From Albugo candida (Eukaryota; Oomycota; Peronosporomycetes; Albuginales; Albuginaceae): a stretch of 64,000 nucleotides of DNA. Below, piece after piece: positions 21,801 through 35,200 of this stretch. Position 1 is the stretch's first letter. Each line of letters starts with the position of its first letter. The stretch is taken from positions 310,001-374,000 of the forward strand of contig CAJNAR010000180.1 of the NCBI GenBank assembly GCA_905220665.1, read 5' to 3'. The translations under genes were made by a program, and so were the position numbers. A model generated the notes under the pieces. The model did not search any database. It saw nothing but the letters and a program-made list of their open reading frames with translations, and was not told the DNA's origin.

Positions 21801-23789
21801 GATGTGCGTAAATACGAATTATGGCATGTCAGGACCATTTATCCTTCCATTTCTGGGAAGTACGTTTACATCAGTTGCTGATGTCTTCACATGATATAGA
21901 TAGCATTCATCGTTATGCTCCAAGAAATGACGGTCAAGTCAGACCGCTGATTTTGAAGACTTTATAAAATGAGCGGGAGCAACATTCCATTGCCGTATCG
22001 CTTCCCTGCACGAATATGCATGACATGCTTGATGTATGAAAATCCCAATTTATTGTCTTCTATGCCTTTTGCTCGTACTATGTTGAGTATCTTGCGGACC
22101 TAAGTTTTGAATGTCGCTGGTGCGATGTTCACACTTCTTGGTACGCCGCCGGCAGACAACTTCTCAAAGAATGACCTTTATGGACAACTTCTCCGTATAC
22201 TACTGGTTGCTTTGTCATAACTAATACAATCTACTGAGCCAGAAGGAAATTGGTACCTTCATATGTTGCGCCCCTCAATTTGAGTAGTCGCGATACTGTT
22301 ATTCCGTAGCTGCAAAAATAATATCTTTCCAACCTCTTCTTTCTCTGCTATTGTTTCATTTTTTAGGTCAGAAGAAGTGGCTTGTTGTATTAGTGAATAC
22401 CACATAATGCAGGAATAGGACTCCTACTCGGTGGGTGAAATTTTTTTCCTCGATTCATTATGCACAGCTTCGTTATTTGAGTACTATCGCGAGTATCATG
22501 CTCTCGGACCGCTTCCTACATCCTCAAAAAACGGTTTAATGATAGATACTGTATAAATTCTATCAGCAATAAAAACATGAAGTGTGTTTATCAAAGTGAA
22601 AGAGGAATGCATCAAGTTACCGATTAACCTCGTTTCCATTCACGTCAATGAAATTTTTCAGATAGAAAAAACAATAAAAATGGTAGTCATTTCTACAGGT
22701 GCACGCTTGTGTCTTTACTTTTCCATATAAAGCATGTGGTTGATGCGGGAAGATCCGTATAATATACCTATACACATCTACTCTCAGCGGTGGTATACTG
22801 TGCTATAAGCGCTTCTCTCTTTCGCAATTTAAGCGAGTAACGGATTCGATACGAACAATGATATCCAAAAACATAAAAAGATCAGCGATCACTTTTCCGC
22901 AAACACTTTTTGTACTATGTTCCGATCGTAAGATATGCCTGCAGTAAAGTTAAAGTAGCTCACAACAAAACAATACCCCAGAAACACTACCAGAATTGCA
23001 CATCAACGCAAAAATCCCGCTGTGTAAAGTAATCATTGATCCATCAGGATAGAATGAAGCATAATGTCTGTCAGATAAAGGTATAATGTTGTAATTGACC
23101 TCTGACGCCAGGGATGAGATAAGAAAAATTCGGATTGGATGCCCTAATGGGATACTGACTAATAAGCATGATAATGGAGAAAGTGTGTGATGCTCTAGAT
23201 TTTCAAAATGTTCAACTAGACAACGTACTTGTTTCAAGTGCACGGTCCATTTCAATGATTTGCATCATTACATTACTTTGAGTGCCAAAGGCGACATCAA
23301 AACAGAATTCATCGATGCTTCATATCCTTGTTGTATTGAATATTAAATTTTTCGGATGAAATTTAAGATTTTTGGAGACTCGGATCAAATAAATGTGGAG
23401 ACTATTTTGTATTTTTCAATTACGATATTGAATGTTTTGGCTTTTATAATATGCTGAGTAGACTCAAAACCACTTTAGCTATCTTTTCAAGTATTTTTTG
23501 AATGCTTGGAGCTGTTTTGTAATTTTTGAGTTTCATTTTTCATACAAATTTCAAAAATTTAAACTTGTCCGTAGCTGTTCAAGTATCAAATTCGCTTCCA
23601 ATTTGTTTTCTTTGACAGCTTGAGAATATTCAGTAAGTCGTACTGAACTTTCGCCATGTCCTCGCCAATGTAATTAAGCTGGATTTGAAAAGGTAAAATG
23701 CTCTTCCAGATGATGTCCCATATATTGTGATCAGCAATATTCAGTCTTGTATACCACCTTGAATACCGCTACCGGGATGTAGCTGTAAT
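18809..23789. other. Long stretch without a recognisable gene
   Basis: ORFs here are 129 codons or fewer and none carries a motif I recognise. Two - strand readings look somewhat protein-like: 19625-20014, and about 23560-23720 (containing DIIWKSILPFQIQLNYIGED). Both are broken by stops. No tRNA, rRNA or tandem array is seen. Confidence 0.4.
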
Positions 23790-25700
23790 AAAGACTCTTC
23801 TTGCACAATTGAAGAGCATACGACATTCTGAACTTTGAAAAAGCCAAGTACCAATCCAATGGGACGTACTTCGTTGGGTCGAGATAAAACGGGCACTGCA
23901 ATACGTTTCATCTACTGGCTTTGTACTTTGTACACCGACCAAAATATCATAACCTCCAGCCCCCACTATCATGGAGTGAAAAAAAAGTGTTTATCGCTTT
24001 ACACAGTATCTACACATGACTATCGAAGCTTTTGAAACTTACTTCTTGGACACGAAAATATAAATTTGGATTAATAGCACTGCTGTTGCTGCTTGAAATT
24101 TATTCTAGACAAGTCGACATTTCTGTACGAGCACCGAATGTAGTTTAGAGCAAAAAGAATCGCACAAGTCTAGTGTGGTGAACGTTGTGAGTAGCGCAAC
24201 TTGGTTAAGTCGTCGTCGTTGTGCTATCGTACCATAATGTGAGCTCCCATTCCGGGTGTATGCATATTCGATTTATAAATCATTTTTCGGTCAAGTGTGT
24301 ATCAAACCAGTTCGATGGATACATCAATCCATGATGATCTTTGATATGAAAGATTTGCATTCTGGTGCCAAGGTGCATCTACTGCCCCAGGTAGTTTTCT
24401 ATCTGCGCTGATCACGTCCGTGGCATTGGACATACCAGCAGATATTACTCCAAAGTGGTAATTGATTTCGAATCAATCTGTGCTTGCTTGGTTGAAAACA
24501 CAAACAAAAGATTAGAAGCACATTCACCTTATTAGAAAGTACTTTCTATATCTTCGTCGACAAGAAGAAGAACAGGAAATACTGTTTTAGTCGGACAACT
24601 GGCGCTATTTGACGCATTTTACCCCTGCATCGTTTCGCATCCAATGTGTGAATATTCATTACTACATATCATATAGAGGCTCCGGAAAATGAATACAGCC
24701 TAAAATCCTTGATTCTTTTGAACCGCACAAGTCCATAAAAATATTTCCGATGGACACAAAGAATGGACGAACTAGAGGCTACATCACTTGAGGTGAAAAA
24801 AGCATTTCAAGTGTGCTACCAGACTGAATAGATGATTGGCACTTGAATCTTTCACAAATTCCTATACTAACAAATTGTTCAGCTGCGGTTCCACTGCGAC
24901 CACGTAATCTCTTTGATTCTGCCAACCGAAATCGGCACGGAATATCTCTGATAAAACTTTGCAATGCCTGAGAGTTGCATTGCACATTTCAAAACTTATC
25001 CGTTAAAGCTATTGAGATCCGAAATCACTTGGAGTTGTTCGTAGCTTGGATTATATGGCCTACGAAATAGAACTTATTTGCCGAACTACATATAAGAGAG
25101 CTCAACATATGAGATACTATTGGAAAAGCGTTACTGAGGTGACTTCATAATGATGTCAATCAGCTACTTCAGCGTACCAAATCGACGATTGGTCTCATCA
25201 CTTGGATTGAACCAAGCTCGAGTAAAAAAACTGTTCAACTTGAAAGTACAAAGCAGGAAAAAGAATTTTTTCCTTTATCTATACAGCGCACCTAGCCTCC
25301 ACTGAGCATTTGAAACTTCGAAGAGCGACAAATACTCATCTTATTTTAGCACATTGATGTCTGCGTAAGAAATCAGATACAGAGTATACGTAACGGTTTC
25401 GAACGTCTGAGCACACGTCACTTCATATTGAAAGACGGCTCTTGACGCATTTTGAAGATCTTCATTTATTGAAATTACATCTAATCTGACATTATGTCGT
25501 GCATTAGTGTCTCTTTGTAACAGGGAAATCTGATCAACATCGCTTTCTACGTAGAGCGCTGTTTTGACTGAAGCTACTTCCGATCTTTTATCAAGCTTTT
25601 TCGACCGGTCTACGTTGGAACCACATTCGGACGGCTGTGTGCCGATGATACAAAAGGCATAAAAATACTACCAGCTGCATTAATCTGACAGGTAGTGTAA
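23790..25700 (+). mobile_element. Degenerate LINE relic (RT through C-terminal region)
   Basis: This region aligns collinearly with 50400 to about 52500 of the LINE in this window. Examples: AATGGGACGTACTTCG here versus AATTGGACGTACATGT; CTATATCTTCGTCGACAAGA (about 24549) versus TTATATCTTCGCCGACAAGA (about 51213); TTCGCATCCAATGTGT versus TTCGCATCCGATGTGT; and a 27-base identical run at 25182-25208 versus 51869-51895. The copy covers RT motifs from the A box through the thumb and the zinc-binding tail, with many substitutions, indels and stops, so it encodes nothing. Its left end is consistent with 5' truncation. I could not trace its 3' end beyond about 25.7-25.85 kb. Confidence 0.75.
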
Positions 25701-25859
25701 AACCATCATTAGGTCGAAGAGGCGATAAACATCTCCAAGAGGGTCGTTCAGACGTGCTCTGCAAACGGGTGAAATTGACGGATGCGAACTATCGTTTACA
25801 GAATGAATGAATAGTGAAATCAAATCGGAGAAATCTAGTTGACATATCGGGTTTGAAAC

Positions 25860-28800
25860 TCCGCTTCTTCAAAAGTAGAGAACTATGGATAAATGCGCTC
25901 ATAGCAAAAACTGAATACCCTGGTAATTATTGGCTAAGACAATGTTGATATGGTCGTCACCAATGTGTGACACTGTACGTTATTACAATAGATGAGCCAT
26001 CATAGAGCACGAGGAATGGCCATCGTTGAACCGAGGTAGCAATGCCAATATTAATCACTTTCGAAACTAGTTAGTATGTTCGACTATTAGTAGCGTATTG
26101 ATAGGCATCATCGAAGTGTTTCGGTTGGCACAATAGCGCGGAATTTCGGTATTGAGTACGATGCAACTATGCATTCGATAAACGCTCATGTTTATTATCC
26201 TAGAAAGTGACTTATGGTAGCATTTTTCTCCCCCTAGGTAGAATGTAAAACCTAAGCCTAATCAATTTTGTGAGAGCTGCAGCTCGCTAAGCGGATCACA
26301 CCACGTTAGATGAAGACGTTCCTTCAATAAGCTCTCTAGATATCTGACCACGCTGGCGTATCAAAATGATGATGGTGTTCATGTAATCAAACTTTGAATA
26401 TATCATGCCTCTCCTTTGTTTCCTCTCGACCCATTCTGGGGGCTTTTCGTATATAGGGCAAAGCTTATTTTGGAGATGAACCAAGAAGGGTCCTCATATT
26501 GAATGCGTTCTTTAGAATTCATGCTCAGACCGTAGAGTAGATTGAAAATCTGGATTCAGGTTTACCATTAATACCTTCAGATAGTAAGACATTTCTCCGC
26601 ATTGGTAGGCATCTACTATACATGATCGTGGAAAAGAAAAATACATACACCATTTTGTTGCAACTTGACATCGGACGAAGTTCGAGGATGACGGTGCAGT
26701 CATCAGTTCACATCCCGTATCTGGGATAGTAGCAATGGCCAAAATACAACGACGTCGGTATAGCTAGTCGTCTTTTTAATAGACGGCGAGAGAAACGTTG
26801 CGATAGAAACCTCCAGTCCTAAGACGTGTGACACTTTTGGTATTTAATTGGCTGAGAATCGAGAGCCATTTCAATGCGGGATGTATACTACTATTGATTG
26901 AACGGATTTATCAGATCGTCCGATGAAACGCGACATTGCCCTTTCGAAAATCTAATGAACATGTTATATCATATATCAAGTTTTGATCTGCTCAGTCCGT
27001 ATTTCATGAAAAAAAGGCGGCATTCGAGAATTGTTGAAACGAGAAATTGGACTACTTCACATAGAAATTGGAAACATTTCGCATGAGTGAAGGCCCTCAG
27101 ATGAGTTTGCATCAAGAGCCTGCGATTCTCAACGATGTGACTATGTACAGTAGAGATTGTAGCGCTCAAAAGAAAAAACATTTGTAGTTACAACCAGTCA
27201 AGAAGCTCACCCTGGGAGGCGATAGTACTCATCTATCTAGACATCGCCTTGCAATGCAAAACATGCCAGATAGTGATTTCGCTTTATAGAAAAGAAATTA
27301 CGAACTGGGTAAAGGATGCCAAAGTGTCTTCAAAATAATATTGAGTCTAAGTATCAAATAATACAGCGATGATGATCGTTCTGGTCTCCAATTTCTCAAG
27401 AAAGGATTCTGATTGATCGCTGGTGCCAGAGATAGCCGAGAGCGATACTAAAATAAAGCTTGTTGTTGAACTGGATGTTATGATGGAGATTATTATGTGG
27501 TTGAGGAGCAACTGCTTTGAGGGATGGATTAGGGCATCTTTCAACCAACTCGATAATGACCCTAATTCAATCAATGGAAAGCAACAGACATTATACTGTT
27601 CTCGCAAAGAATTGATAATCCGTAAAATTTCTGCAAAAAACGACTTGGATCTCTTTTCTTATAAGTTTTGCAAAATGTCGCTTCTGACAATCAGCTATTT
27701 TAACTCAAAAGGTGATGTCTATTACAAAATTCAAACAAAATTTGATGTGACGAATGATTGGGGTGTAAAAAAAACGGCTTGTAAAATACGTGATAAAGGC
27801 CACAGGAGTAACCCCAGTCCATTTGATTTTCAATCCGCATTTTCTTTCGGATTCGAGTCATGATTGTTGCTGCAAAAGCAAGATCTTAACATTCAAAAAT
27901 CGATTCGAAAAATGGACGTCTGTATGGCAAGATAAAGCGCATCTAAGACTTCTACAAAAGCTTGAATTAGGCTGATGTTCGTCTTCTATCAGATTCGTAC
28001 TACATGGGCTACTACGCTGATATTTAATGTGCGTGATATAGAACCACAAATTGGATTCCACAATAGAAAAGCATCCGTATTGCTCGTAGATGAAAGACAA
28101 GCATTCATATATCATTTGGCATTCTTTACCTACAGGTAGTTTAATGGAAACTTCAATGATAGCCGGATATCGTTTCTGGTATCTACTATCACTACTATAT
28201 TTCACAATACTCTATCTCGGTCTTGCTTACTGTCCATACCTATTGCATTTTCTAAATTGTTTCTTTCTGTAGAAAAACATTTCTAGATGCTTTGGGCTGA
28301 CCTAAATTACCAACCATTGAAGCTCGATGCACGTTTAATAATTTTAGAGTGCATGGTAACTCATTGTAGGATTCAATATTACCTTCAAGGAGAATAATGA
28401 CATTGATAATCTTGCCTTGGCATTCATCCAAAGACTTTCATACTTGATCAGAGATCGGTGGAATCAGTGATGCAAAAAACATAAAAATTGTTGTCAGTTC
28501 TTCCGACTATCATCAATTTACGCTGCCTAAACGATGCTTTTTGATCAGCTGATGCAGCCTCCGGGTGTTCTAGAACAATTTCTGGGGAAAGTGTTAATAA
28601 AGAATTTCTTTTTGTGGTCACAAGTTCTTTCACCTAGCGCCATACTCTATTTTGAGTACTTTATTCAGTATTAGACTGATAAGTATCCACACTTGCATCG
28701 TATCTTTTCAATCCAACTCTTTCTTCCAACAGTTGTACAGATCGATTTGTATCAGAGGTTTGTCCCATGAGAATGACCCTATCTTCTATTATTCTCCATT

Positions 28801-31548
28801 CCAATGCACCAAAACCGGCACCAGAAATCACTCTAAGCATTTTCTCATTCGAGATGCGTCGAATTGAAACGCACTGGAAAACCGCCCTTTATGCAAGCTT
28901 CCCACTTACTAGCATCATCTACAATGCGAAATCGGTTGATAAACGTATAGTCGGAGCTTACAAATGCATGTGAAATAGTTCGAGTTGCATACATGTAGAG
29001 GCATACCGGTTGGTATATTGTCTGTTCATGCATTAGAAGATGGTGTATGTGGATTTATGCTTTTTTGAATGCAAGAAACGAATGTGCTTCCGTGTCAACA
29101 AAGGAGGGATTATCTCTTACGGAAAACGTTTTATCTCCAAAAGATTTTATTTAAGATCTCATTGGACGCGTAGTCGCATCTTGAAGGCTCCTCCGGGAAG
29201 CGCAGCGCGGTCAAAGGCCCAAAAAGTATACCGTAGGTACCAAGCATGATGCTGTATTATCGGTGTATCAAGCATCATGGCCCTGTAAATATATTGAGCG
29301 GTATCTCGTAAAGGAAATATCTGAATGACCATAAGCGATAACACCGGTGACGTGCGGTGTTATGACTTTAAAGACGTCGCCTTTGAGCGCTGCGAAGCAC
29401 GATTCATGCCGTTAGATTCAGTCACTGTTCTGTGGTCTTTTTGTTGACGAGAAGGGACGATGCCGTGGATTTTTATGATATATGGAACAACGTCATTTAC
29501 ATCACAAAGTTGGTGATGGCGAGTTATCGACAGTGGAACGCAAGCGAAAGCAGTTTATGAGAGCGGTATTCTCGATTTGGATAATTATAATGGGATAAGT
29601 CGTTTATGCATTGATCGGAAACATTAGCTTTACTACAGATGAATAATAAGATGAATGTACGTTCTTATTGAAATTGAATTCAACTATATAGGATAAAAAG
29701 CTAAACGAGAAGAAAATGGGCAGCCAATAGTAAGCTCAAGCGGCTCAAGAGTCGACGATCAATGATAAAATGGAGAACTCTTATGGATAGTCTCTGCGAG
29801 CTTCATAAGTAAGATGAAATTTGCGGAAAGCTCAGAGAATGGGAATTTGCAGCATAGAAGTGTGAGGGAAGGCGAATGGTGAGGCGTTCAAGTTGATGGC
29901 AGCGTAATTTATTGGATGGATATATGAGTAGTTCCCAATGTTGAGTTGCATACATGAGTAATCCCATCAATTTTACTTTCAGAACGAGCCCACTTCGATC
30001 TTGAAAGGAACGCAAGTATATCTTGCGTCATCAGGTATGATGAAATTGAATCCAAGACTTTGCGTCCATTTGAGTCTGGCATAACGCATTCGTTACCTAT
30101 GCATAAACATGGACACTCTAGTGCACTTATTCCCAATTACCACATGCCCGCAACAGTCGTTATACTCCAGCAGTGACACATTCCATAGAATTCGCATCGG
30201 CGCAACATGTCCTGGCAACGCATGAAGCATTTCCGTGATATGAGACCTCTGACACAGAAGGACAACTTGAACTATATAAAACATTTCTTGCCGTTCATTA
30301 CTTGAATACGAGAATATAGTCGAGTCGAATTTCAGCGCTTAGATGACAGATATTCTGCTGAATAATTAGTCCAGTAGCTATATATATATTTCAACCTGAA
30401 ATGGTTCATGTTACTTGCAGTCGAACTCGTCCGAGTGAGTTGGAAGAAATGTGAACAAAGTCAGGTAAATCGAGTCAATCGTCGCTGATGGATGCCGATG
30501 AAGCTGAATTGCTGGAAGAGCATGCGAATATCTATATACGGCAACCGTCCTAGTGAATCAGAATGCTGAACACTCCTTTCGTTGTATTCAATTTGATGCA
30601 AACGCTTCCGTTGAAACTCTTTTGAACCGAGTTGCGCGTCAAATGCGCCGAGGAAATCAAAGAATGAAAACTTTCATAGTAAATGTCAGATTTTCATAGA
30701 GGCAATTGCGATGCGGTTGCTTTTTTTCTTTCAATCCAAATCAATTTATTAACTGGGGTAATAATGATGGCACAAAATAGCTATTCGGCTTGATCGGATT
30801 ATCACAAACGATGGTATTCTAGCAGAGTGCGGAAGGCCACAAGTGAATCCGAAGAAATGGATGGCACCGGCGTATCAGCGAAGTCATCGCCCGCCTGACG
30901 AATTGAACCACATATCAATTAGATGCTTTCGCTGTTGAGACTAGGCTGAGATGAAATGAGCGAGAAGAATGCCTAGTATTTTCGACGTCCCACCCGCGTG
31001 GCTCTAATTGTATTCGACAAAAAGAAAGTGCTGGCTACCAAAGAGATCCAATACCACATATGATTTTATTTGGAAAAGGAAGCGGCAAGTTTTTAAAAAC
31101 GTACAATTTTGTTGATGTCGCTTGCAGGATCGCTCCCATCATTGCTACCAAGTTCGTTAAGAAACGCTATCTTACGCGACAAGTAGCAGTCATTTTTTGA
31201 AGTGCACAAAAATATGGACGTTGCAATTCATCATATTCGCTCCTTGCTATACGGGTGCTTCGTATTGTGTCTAGATTGTACAAGCTAGGTTGACGGCTAT
31301 ATACCGCAGTGACAATCATCTTTAATTTCTGGCTTCGTCACTGGAAGACACGTAACGCTCATTTCAATAAATTGAATGAAGAATGCTGTCTGCAAATACT
31401 ACGAAAAACGCTATGCAGCGCGGCGCAATACGATTATGTGATGGTATTTAATATGCGTCGTTAGGGGAAGTGATATGCAAGAAGCAAGACCATTGCACGT
31501 GAATGATGTTGATGTATTATCAAATTATACAGTAATTGACTACCGCTT
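25860..31548. other. Long stretch without a recognisable gene
   Basis: Two - strand blocks in one frame (26742-26512 and 26484-26296), separated by two stops, read like parts of one protein (KLCPIYEKPPEWVERKQRRG). A + strand ORF of 146 codons (27423-27863) starts at GTG and is contested by a - strand ORF. I assign no function to any of these. No repeat, RNA gene or recognisable domain was found. Confidence 0.4.
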
Positions 31549-32229
31549 TCAATTTCCCGCTAAATTCCAAAGATTGAATATTTTACATTGGGCTCTTTTT
31601 ATCCACTTTCGAATACATGTTTGTTGCCTCATATCTCCAATTGCCACGTCAAATTTATTACCCTCTTTTATAAAGCTGACCCTCTTCAGTTCGAAAAATT
31701 TCCTGCCAAATATCCAATCACGCGAGTTACTTTTGAAGATGTATTTTTCAAATATTTTGAGAGTAAAGCTGTTGTGTTCAGAAAAAAACTCGAACTGTAC
31801 TTCGTTGTTAGAGGAAATTTTATCGAGAAATTCCGGAGGTACACCGATGTTCCGAAATTTGTTATCGAATACAGCACTGATAGTTTTACTGTGCATTTCA
31901 CTGTTTATACTTACTTTTTTCAATCTGATAGCCCAAAAATAAACAAGTGTGTTTCTCAATATGACTTCAGTTTCATAATTGATTCTGGTGCTGGTCGACA
32001 ATTTAACCGTATTTCCGTGAATTTCGTACTGAAAATTGACACAGGATTCACCTAATGCTCCTCTTGGGCCTAAATCGTGTTTCTTCGATAATCGACCTGT
32101 ACAGCTATATACTGCTTTATGACTAAGTGAACAGACCGATCCTTCCGTAATACTACATTTCGCCCCATTACATCCGATCATACATATGTGAATAAGGATT
32201 AGCTGTAGTCGACACTGGAAACCAACCAT
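31549..32229 (-). CDS. Candidate secreted protein of 226 residues, function unknown
   Basis: An uninterrupted ORF from the ATG at 32229 to a TGA at 31549. An in-frame GTG lies 8 codons further upstream, but the ATG gives a better N-terminus. The first 23 or so residues look like a signal peptide: MVGFQCRLQLILIHICMIGC with a hydrophobic core, followed by a likely cleavage near NGA-K. The predicted mature part has six cysteines, four in the first 40 residues (KCSITEGSVCSLSHK and onwards) and two near the C-terminus (TCIRKWIKRAQC), compatible with disulphide pairing outside the cell. No RXLR or CHXC effector motif is seen. At 32264-32272 the - strand reads TCATTATCA, close to the oomycete initiator TCATTYNCA, about 35 bp before the ATG. 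Two 155-codon + strand ORFs overlap but lack such support. Confidence 0.5.
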   Translation of the reverse strand: MVGFQCRLQLILIHICMIGCNGAKCSITEGSVCSLSHKAVYSCTGRLSKKHDLGPRGALGESCVNFQYEIHGNTVKLSTSTRINYETEVILRNTLVYFWAIRLKKVSINSEMHSKTISAVFDNKFRNIGVPPEFLDKISSNNEVQFEFFSEHNSFTLKIFEKYIFKSNSRDWIFGRKFFELKRVSFIKEGNKFDVAIGDMRQQTCIRKWIKRAQCKIFNLWNLAGN

Positions 32230-32263
32230 TTTGTTGGACGGTATAGGTATCACAAAGAATTTT

Positions 32264-32272
32264 TGATAATGA
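32264..32272 (-). promoter_or_regulatory. Possible oomycete initiator-like element
   Basis: TCATTATCA on the - strand, followed by AAAAATT, matches 8 of 9 positions of the oomycete Inr consensus TCATTYNCA. It sits 35-43 bp upstream of the ATG at 32229, a usual distance for short oomycete leaders. A match this short can arise by chance. Confidence 0.35.
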
Positions 32273-35200
32273 TCAATAGGGAAGGAAGGACACTAAGAAT
32301 ATTGTAGCAGTCCTTCTCCTTTCCGTCCATTCAGACCAGGTCGAAGCTATAGGTACCACCTCTATAATCTCATAAAATGACGACAGTACGATTCACTTCA
32401 TATGAACAAACGAAGAGATTGTATTCAACCCCATTCAAAACTGATCACTGCGATATTGCGGTTCACAGAGATACGATTGCGCAATCTCATCGATGTCGCA
32501 TTGTCACACTGTTGCGGCAAACACCACCAGATTTGTTCTATATGTTGTCTGACAACATAATCCATCCTATATAGAAAACAAAAAATAAATGACTCAATAA
32601 AAAGCTATTGTCGCTCGAGATGAATGTGATGATCGTCACAGTCTTCATATGTTCTGAAATTAAATAAAGGCCATCCAACCGATATCGTTACTGTTCTCAA
32701 CGCTCCCTATTACTGCTACAGAGTAAATGTGTGCTATGTATCATTTTAGCGATATAGCAATGTCATATGCTCGTATCATCTTAGAACTTAAAGCCCAGAT
32801 AATAATGATTTAGACGCTCCAAAAGAATCGCGTGTGCCATCGACTTCAAAGATTTGACGCTTCATCAATTGTACCATACAAAACGTTGTAGAAATAATAG
32901 GCGCTTTGTTTACACGCTATCTGAACAACGTGTACAAATATACGTGGATGATGTAGCATCATCGACGTTGACTGTTTCTAGCAATGACAAATGATACAAG
33001 TATGAGAAAGATTAGTTCCATGGAAGATTTTCTAGAACGGGTCAGGGATCCCCATCTACGAATAGAGACACCCATGTAATCAATACAACGCACCGTATTA
33101 TTCAATTTTTAGTACAGGACATGCCCGCATCCCCATGTAATACTTGATACTTACCTGTATGATGTTTGAGGTCATGTATATTTGAAGATTTGAGTGCTTT
33201 TGCTCTGCTGGTAACCGGAAGACGACACGTTTGGCGATGGTTGTATGCATATGGTCCGACCGCCAACATGGGATAACATAATGTTTCCTGCTCCTGTTGG
33301 CATCCATAATCAGGCTTTGTCGCAGTACAAAATGATAATATTACTACTATTATAGATTTACGTAGCTGGGAGATGATTAAACCTCCGATGCATTTTGCAA
33401 CTGTTCAACCCCATTACAAATACCGGCGCTGGTTTGACAGAATTGACGTTCTATGGATGATGTCGACTCCCGTAGCTTTTACATGAGGCTACAAAATAAG
33501 AGACTATGACCATGTAGCTTTAGTCGGACGGTACGCGTACCGTCCGACGGTACATAGTATACTCGAGTTGAAAGACACTTTCGACAGACAGCAGCTTACA
33601 CTTGAATTAATGCCTCAAAGAAATTCACAAACGTGTCGATTTCCGCATAGATTCTAGAATCTTTCACATCTTCTGTATCGCATTTAAAAGAAAATGCTTA
33701 CGAAAACGAGTCCGCAGATGAAGTCGTTGAAGATATTTGATATCCACAAATGCTTCCGTCAAAACAAATCATTTTAAAACAATTCAAATTCTGATTCACC
33801 CCTCAGACCGTAGATTTTTACTAGGAGGAGTGAATTGATGCTTCAATCGTGGTTTCTTCCAAGCGAAGAATGAAAGTTGTGAGATCAAGAGTTATCACAA
33901 ACACGTCTCTTCCACAAGAAACTACATTAGAGCTTCCGCAAATTCAATCAGTATAACTGTCTCGCTATGAAGTTTTATTTTTGGCGATTTTTTGCTGAGG
34001 AAAATGATACATCCAAAAGTGCTTACCAGTTACGATGTCAATAAACGATGATCAAAACCTCACCCAGTTCGCATCAGTCGTAAACGTTTCTAAGACATAA
34101 ACGCTTGCGACGCATCGCAAACGATTTCGAGTTCATTGTCTTGTCGGTACGAGTCTATATAGCAGATAAAGGTTCCTTACGCTCGACGACCGTAATTTCG
34201 CTTTGGTTCGTAATGAGCGGAGTATAGGGGTAAGAAACTATTCAGTTATTCTTCCAGGCTTAATCAAAGGAAGCACAAGGAGAATGTGACTGATGACAAA
34301 AATAACACGGAAAGTGCTAAAATGTGTCATGGTGTACCCTTCAGATGCGATAGGATGCGACAAGTTGTTGTTGCACATCCAATGTCTGCCGATAATGTCC
34401 TTCTACTACTTCGTACTCACCAATTTTGCAAACCAAACGACAATGTCAAATGGCATTCGTGTAAACGTGCAGGATGAAGACAGCATAAAATCGTTGATCC
34501 ATGGCAGAGTATTGGAAAGCCTCGGTTAGAAAATATCGCGCCACCTTCAGTTCAATTAATCGCAGTTGTTCAGACGCCTCAGTGCTCTTTGCGACCAATC
34601 CCAGTGTTCTGAGCCTGCACTTTGCTGTATAGAAATGTGCTGCTTTAACACCATTGTATTTATTTGTCTTCATCTTCGCAAGCTCGATAAAGTCCCAAGT
34701 ACTCGTAATACAATCTTTCAAGCGATAAGAATTGAGATTCTTCAGCTTTTGCGCAGCAGATTACGTTTCTTTTCTCCCTCCCAGTTTTCGAATCTATTCG
34801 TGATGGTATTCCGGTTCAATTCCGATGATCGGAATATTTTTTTCACTTCAAAGTACGTTGGCGCATCCGGTCATCTCACATGATTTTGATTTCTCAGGGT
34901 TTGGCGCTGCAAATAAATGCATTATGTTGCCGAAAGGTGCGGTCTCAATTAACTCTATTGTGATGCAATTGGTTCTATTTCGCTGAGAAGAGCTCCTGCA
35001 GGTAAGCGTGATTGATTAGTCTTTATCGCCGTGATCCTTACCATATTCTAGCACACAATCATCTTGATACGATACCGTTTTCTAACAGGTGGTCGAAGAC
35101 TTGAGTTTCAACAGCAATACCCATGACACGTCCGACTTCTCCCAGACGGCTTTCAGGTGACAATATGAATGATGGGGCAAGGAGAGACGCTAAACAGGTA

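Noticed and set aside
31475..32055. Two overlapping + strand ORFs of 155 codons
   Set aside because: They lie opposite the longer - strand ORF, which has a signal peptide and an initiator-like site. One of them starts at TTG. They are most likely shadows.
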